Positions 58,875 to 64,000 of a stretch of DNA of 64,000 nt are shown here, in pieces (position 1 is the stretch's first letter; each line of letters begins with the position of its first letter). This DNA comes from Cornus controversa (lineage: Eukaryota; Streptophyta; Magnoliopsida; Cornales; Cornaceae): positions 34,623,956 through 34,687,955 of the forward strand of contig CM048851.1 of the NCBI GenBank assembly GCA_026545225.1. The letters run 5' to 3'. The translations under genes and the position numbers were made by a program. The notes below the pieces were generated by a model. That model did not search any database. It saw nothing but the letters and a program-made list of their open reading frames with translations, and was not told the origin of the DNA.

Positions 58875-60536
58875 GACTTTCAGAGACTCCCAAAAGCATG
58901 AATAGAGGACTTTTCGGAAACCCTAGATGTAGTTTCTTCTGGTACCTGCTCTCAGTTGAAATACTTCTCAATAGCCACCGCGAGAGAGAGAGAGAGAGTG
59001 GACTTTTTCATAGCAGTGTGTGTTACTATTTTAGCAGACAAAGACAGATTGAGCTACGATTTCCTGTTTCGCGAGACAGCTTATTAACTGCTTTAGTCTA
59101 TGATTAAGATATGATTGAAGCCTTTAATGCTGATCCGACGGATTGAAGGCATTCACAACGAGAGATTATCAGGTAGTGCCGCTTCTGGACCACGGACTGT
59201 CCTTTGCTTCAATATTTATCGTAGTAACGTGTTACTGTTGATTAAAACTATCTAATAATCTGTCTTTCACATATTGTATTGCCGAGAAAAAGAAAAAAGC
59301 TGTTGATTAAAACCATCTAATAATCTGTCTTTCACATATTGTGTTGCCGAGAAAAAGAAAAAAGTCAAAGCAATTTATTTGGTATGTTATTATTTGTAAG
59401 AGTTGCATGTTATGAAGACTTCAGATTTAACTAGTAATTGATCGACATTTTAAATAAATAATCATTTTAAACTAGTCTAAGAAATTTTATTTTTTTTGGG
59501 TGATTAGTATTTTTATTTTTTTTAAACACAAGACTGCAGTATCCATTCTATATTAGCTCTCAATTATCATTAGAACAAAACTTAAATTAGATCAATGTTA
59601 TCTTTTGAGTGCTTGTTTGTTTGCCTAGAATTTGTTGTACTGGCCACATTGCTCAACCTGAAAGAGGCAATTCTAGCTTATTTTTTTATCGTTCAAGCTC
59701 GAACCAAGTCCATACATGAGCTCATTGCCTTGATTTGCAATCAATGACAATTTCTTTATGAAGTTAGATTCATCTGCCCCGTTGAGCTCGCACAAGAGCC
59801 CACGAAATATATATATATATATATATACATGTCCCACTAAATAAGGCACACATCTATTCACGAACACCTAATTAGTCTAAGAAACACCTAATTAGTCCAA
59901 GGAAAATGATATCACGCCATAAATGCTATAATGGAATCTAGTCCGAACTTTTTAATCAGCCCTTCCAAATAGTTGAACAGTTTCTTTCCACAATAATGTA
60001 CAATTTAATTCATTTGTAGTCCTCACTTCAACTTGCAATTCATTTGCAGACCGATTTCAAGGAAAATTTCTTGCCAGCAGTCTGATTTCATAATTTATAA
60101 GATAAAAGTTCTATAAAAGAACAAGGTTATCCCCTCTTATAGAGATAAGAAGAAAATCGCAACTCCTGTACGCTCTCCATTTTTTATATCAGAAAATCAA
60201 TATAACAGAGGTCCCAACTAGCTGCAACAAGAAACCACACACATTACCCATCAAAAAAATGCTTAAAAAAAGAAAATTCCCCTTTCTGATCAAATTTATA
60301 TTAAAAAGAAAATATTTACAGCAGCAATTGTGGTTGGAGTATGCGTACGCACTCCATCACAGAAGCTTCAAATGCTCCGCAAGATGCCCATGCCCAAGTA
60401 ACATGAATGATTTGCAACTGGAGTGTTAGTTAACAAGCCCGGGTATAGGAATCTAACCAGAGCCACATGCCAAAAGGGCGGAGTTTTCCTGCATAACAAA
60501 ATATAAACATATTAGAATCCATTTCTACATCATAAA
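58875..60536. other. Spacer between the RRA and PP2C genes
   Basis: Contains the RRA 5' leader and promoter, with a (GA)n run at 58982-58999 (CT-rich on the RRA sense strand). It also has a 65-bp tandem duplication at 59235-59364, a TA microsatellite at 59807-59826 and, near 60430-60492, a possible 3' UTR exon of the PP2C gene after a TGCAG acceptor (minus strand, about 60490). Confidence 0.5.
59235..59364. repeat. Tandem duplication, two 65-bp units
   Basis: CTGTTGATTAAAAC at 59235 recurs at 59300 and both copies end GCCGAGAAAAAGAAAAAA. They differ at two positions (ACTATC/ACCATC, GTATTG/GTGTTG), so the event is fairly recent. Confidence 0.9.
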
Positions 60537-62399
60537 TTACTTGTAAAGAATCTGAAGCACATATATATATATATATATGTATTTGCACATGTTTTTGTGT
60601 TGAGATGTGAGAGAGGGTGTTTCGTGTGTGTGTGTGTGAGAGAGAAAGAGAAAGAGAGAGAGAGGTGGGTGTTGTACATTGCTGGCACTGGTAATGTAGG
60701 AAACAACAACAGTGATGTCGTCAAGCTTGCCACCATAATATCGGAACCCAGCATCTTGTGCAGCAGTGGAGAAAGGTGTCTGTCGGTTTTTATCCTGTGC
60801 TCGTTGGCGTGCCAATGCTGCAATCTTTTGCGCTGTCACCTGAGGCCCTAAGCCAGCTCTAATAGCATGAACCACAACTGCCGTAACCTCATTGTTGTAC
60901 AAATTGTCAAAAAGTCCATCAGTGCCGGCAATTATAGCATCTCCAGGAGCAACAGGGATTGTGAAAACCTGTAACAGAAAGATATCAATTAGCTTTTTAC
61001 AAATTCCACGATCAACCAGGTAAAATTGAATAATTGCTGAGTTATCATGAATTGTTTTATGCTCTATTTTGCTGACCTCTTTTTGTTGAGAGTTTCCTGA
61101 AATCAAATTCTACATTATTGAATATAATCTTATTTCGAATGCATAATCAAGCCACAGTTCAGCACAGTGTTACATGGGAATGCCCAGGGATAAATTAAGG
61201 CAAAAAGATGCAAGAATGCAAGTGAGGTTAATTATGTTCACGAAAAAATTGTGCACTTATTTGGAATGCTTCAAGAATTGAAGAAAATTAAACACCCAAC
61301 CACCAGAACACAATATATAATATAGAATTAGGTAATGCATGATTCTAGCCCAATGCACAAAACAATGGAAGTGCTAAAATGCAGAAATTTCTGCTAAAAG
61401 AGGAGCGTAAGAGTAGCATGCATCAACTGACCTGACCAGAGCTAGGCAAATCACCACCATTTCCACTCTCCAATTGATACGTAAAATTGAAATCATGCTG
61501 CTGTACAGGGGTCCGAAATATGGTGCATCCATCTCTAACCACCATAAACCCACTATCTCCTAAATTAATGGCATGGAGACCCTGCAAAAGTAACAGAATC
61601 ACAAATCAATTTCTGCCAAAATACCAAAATAGAAAATTCAATTGCTCTAGTTCCAAATAATGAAAGCATAAAAAGTTTTATCACATTGCTATCATCAAGC
61701 AGCTTTCACAGTGTCAAAACACGCTGAACTTGAACAGGAGTCCAGGGAAAGGGGAATTAACCCAATCCTGTAAATTTAGAGAAGGAACCCTCAAAAGTGG
61801 ACCAAATATTTTATATTAAGCTTTTATCAAGTGTTCAGTTCCAAATTCATCAAAGCTCATATGTGTAGTACAGTGAACTCTTTCCAGAACTGAAGAAAAA
61901 CTGAGACCCAAAAATTTTACCTTTTCAGACAGCAACCTCACAATTCATAGCCATAGTTAACAGATCACATACACTAGATAATGGCGATCACCTACTACAG
62001 ACCCATAGTCAACATTACAGGTTACAAGCAACTCACATAAAAGAAGCAGAAAAGCCCGAATGGAAGTAGCATACCTGACCCGTCAATGCTATAATGCAAG
62101 CAGTGGACGACCCTCTGGCTTTTGTGCTTGAATGAGCCTTCTCCAAAACCCTGGCTGGGTCAATTGAACCCTTGGGCTCCTCTTGAATTGCAGTTACTGA
62201 ATTAGACATGAGTTCTCGAGCATATTGCCCAGCATCAACACCAAGGTCAGCCCAGCCACCAACGCCATCTGCCACACCTATTGCTTGTTCATCAGAGCAA
62301 ATAAAATGAGCGTCCTCCCCACCAGTTTCTTCTTTGTCAGGATGGGGCAAGTAGCATGACCCTGAAAGTAGCTTCAGGGTTCTGTGTGCTGGAATCTTC
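60537..62399 (-). CDS. Protein phosphatase 2C, PP2C55/PP2C80-like, 3' exons only
   Basis: Minus-strand exons 62399-62075, 61581-61432 and 60968 to about 60537, with GT-AG introns and consistent phases. The product belongs to the PP2C group of Arabidopsis PP2C55 and PP2C80, Mn/Mg-dependent Ser/Thr phosphatases predicted for organelles. Metal-binding motifs are all present: GGEDAHF, GVADGVGGWADLGVDAGQYA, GTDGLFDNLYN and KLDDITVVVSYIT; LHAINLGDSGFMVVRDG is the central sheet. The first exon seen begins within a codon (KIPAHRTLKLLSGSCYLPHPDKEE), so upstream exons with the transit peptide exist but were not found before 64000. Relatives stop soon after VVVSY-T-S; here the frame runs on about 40 codons through a GA/GT microsatellite, so the true 3' end may be a splice into about 60490. 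Confidence 0.85.
60620..60664. repeat. Compound GT/GA microsatellite
   Basis: (GT)n followed by GAGAGAAAGAGAAAGAGAG lies within or just after the last PP2C coding exon and creates its low-complexity reading-frame tail. Confidence 0.85.
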
Positions 62400-64000
62400 C
62401 TATACTCAACACCAAGAAACACAACAAATGAAAAGAGAGCATTTCCATGACAATAAAATAATTTTTTATATATAAAGATTTGAATATTTTTGTTCCCCAC
62501 TGAATCACAGGCATGTAGGAAACCTACTATTGACACATCTATCCAACTGAGTTAATATGTATGGTCATTAGAATCCTTACGAAACACCATACTTTTGTCA
62601 AATTATTAAATACAAATAAAAAATTAAAAAATAAAAACAGATGACAAAATGCTAACAATTTTTAAATAATTAGTGAATAACTTACACACAAGCAACATAA
62701 CAAAACAAGAGCAAAAATGAGGGCAGAATTCAGAACTAATACAAATGTTCATGATTTTGTTATAGTAAACTATATTTGACTTTGGGGACTAAATCAAAGA
62801 TATGATTGACTAATTTAAAAAATTGAAGAATAGGAAAATGCTAGTAGCACTTTAAATATGGGGCCAGATCATTGTTTGCAAATAAAATATGTAACGCCAA
62901 GGTCCAAGGCAGATGAATTTAATGACATACAGACATACAGTATTTGAGCACAGTAATTATAATCATATCAAGAACCAGGGGTCATATCAGTATGGGCACA
63001 GTTTATAACAAATACACAATGACAATAGTCCTTGGTGATATTAAAACCCAATTTAGTCGGTATATGTGCATTTAAAATAAAGCTTCAAGCAATTCCAAAG
63101 TTTGCAAAGAAACTCTCCAGTCACACTGAAAATAGTTCACTCCAACTACCCAATGAAATTCTTCTTCACAGATGATAATGAGACCATAATGAAGGCAGGA
63201 AACAGCATCCTGGACTGTTAAACTTTCCCTACATATGGGTTTCCATTTATAAGTTAGACTTATAAACCCAACTGAAGGTAACCCATTAGACCTCACTAAA
63301 CCCTAGTCACTGCCCGGAATATGGAAAGGTCAAAGATGCCAGAAAACTCCCTTGCAGTACAAGGCAAGACAAATCAAAACAGCACAACATCAGATGAAGA
63401 AGTCAGCATTCTACCACAGAATTTTTAATCTCATCCATCCTCAGAGCAAGGGAAATATTGGAAAGATACCATTTCTTTCTTCTAGAGTTTACCATGATTT
63501 CAAATTTCACTTCAGTTGGCATCTCATATTCTCAAAAAAATAAGAGCAATGTACTTCCATGTTTAGTTTACTTGAAGTCCAGTACTAGCAAGGTTGTGCA
63601 CGCTAATCGAGAAAGATGTAGAAGAGCATTTAGAAAATTTAATTTTAAATAAAGATGTGGACGTTTTGTTAATTATTCCATCAACGTAACAAACAAGCAA
63701 TGTCATATTATTCTTCTATATTGAGAAAAATGTAGACGAGCATTTAGAAAATTTAAAGTTTAAAAAACGATGTGGACGTTTTGTTAAATATCCTATCAGA
63801 GTAACAAACAAGTAATGTCTTATTGTTCTTAGCATTCACATTCAGAAGATACAATACAAGAGACAACAGAAAGCAGAATTCTTAGGCTAGCTCACAGTTG
63901 TGTCTCCATATTGTAATAAGAGAACCCGTAGAATATCAACTCAACATGGTGATTGCATTACTACCACAACAGTTGTGAAAGTACAACTACATTAAAAGTA
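62400..64000. other. Intron or upstream region of the PP2C gene
   Basis: No PP2C exon or other gene could be recognised. There is a tandem duplication at 63606-63835. The missing 5' part of the phosphatase must be further right, so most of this is probably intron. Confidence 0.45.
63606..63835. repeat. Tandem duplication, two ~115-bp units
   Basis: GATGTGGACGTTTTGTTAA at 63654 recurs at 63769, with GAGCATTTAGAAAATTTAA upstream and GTAACAAACAAG downstream in both. Units are diverged at several positions. Confidence 0.85.

Noticed and set aside
63072..63296. Candidate N-terminal exon of the PP2C gene
   Set aside because: It does not resemble the N-terminal part of PP2C55/80-like proteins and has no suitable splice phase evidence.

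Overview
The window is nuclear DNA of a flowering plant, most likely a eudicot. The genes are split by GT-AG introns, and the recognisable proteins are plant ones: a UGT72-type glucosyltransferase, LPEAT1, a deSI-like protease, an RRA-type GT77 arabinosyltransferase and a plastid/mitochondrial-type PP2C. Roughly half of the sequence is LTR retrotransposons, LINE, SINE, MITE and TRIM remnants. The species cannot be read from the sequence.

Region by region. 1-4740: minus-strand pol remains of a Tat-lineage Ty3/gypsy element, split by a 1.19 kb solo LTR with a 5-bp target duplication. About 4973-10265: a decayed minus-strand Ty1/copia element. 10266-12583: AT-rich repeats. 12584-14092 (+): an intact, intronless UGT72-like glucosyltransferase gene. 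14093-15600: AT-rich sequence, probably a non-autonomous DNA element. 15600-24063: a second Tat fragment (3' LTR end, PPT, antisense extra ORF, tandem repeats) into which a very young 5.14 kb non-autonomous LTR element (17105-22246) has jumped; its two 1179-bp LTRs differ at one base. 24064-26549: local duplications, including a near-perfect 168-bp palindrome.

26550-37140 (+): LPEAT1 in eight coding exons, with a 1-nt frameshift near its start. Its introns hold an L1 LINE, a SINE-bearing TIR element, a TRIM and a MITE. 38762-49098 (-): a deSI-like (PPPDE) gene convergent with LPEAT1; its 8.5 kb first intron holds a solo LTR and a complete but dead copia element. 49099-57008: a probable 5' leader exon and repeat-rich spacer with a MITE carrying a clear 8-bp target duplication. 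57009-58874 (-): an RRA-type arabinosyltransferase gene in two exons. 60537-62399 (-): the 3' exons of a PP2C55/80-like phosphatase gene whose 5' end was not found and probably lies beyond the right edge.

The host genes are unrelated housekeeping or metabolic genes: cell-wall glycosylation, phospholipid remodelling, protein deconjugation, organellar phosphatase and small-molecule glucosylation. Nothing suggests that they act as one pathway. The most unusual material is the nested-transposon history, the antisense ORF inside the Tat elements, and small lesions in otherwise conserved genes (LPEAT1 frameshift, UGT PSPG-box insertion, PP2C tail).
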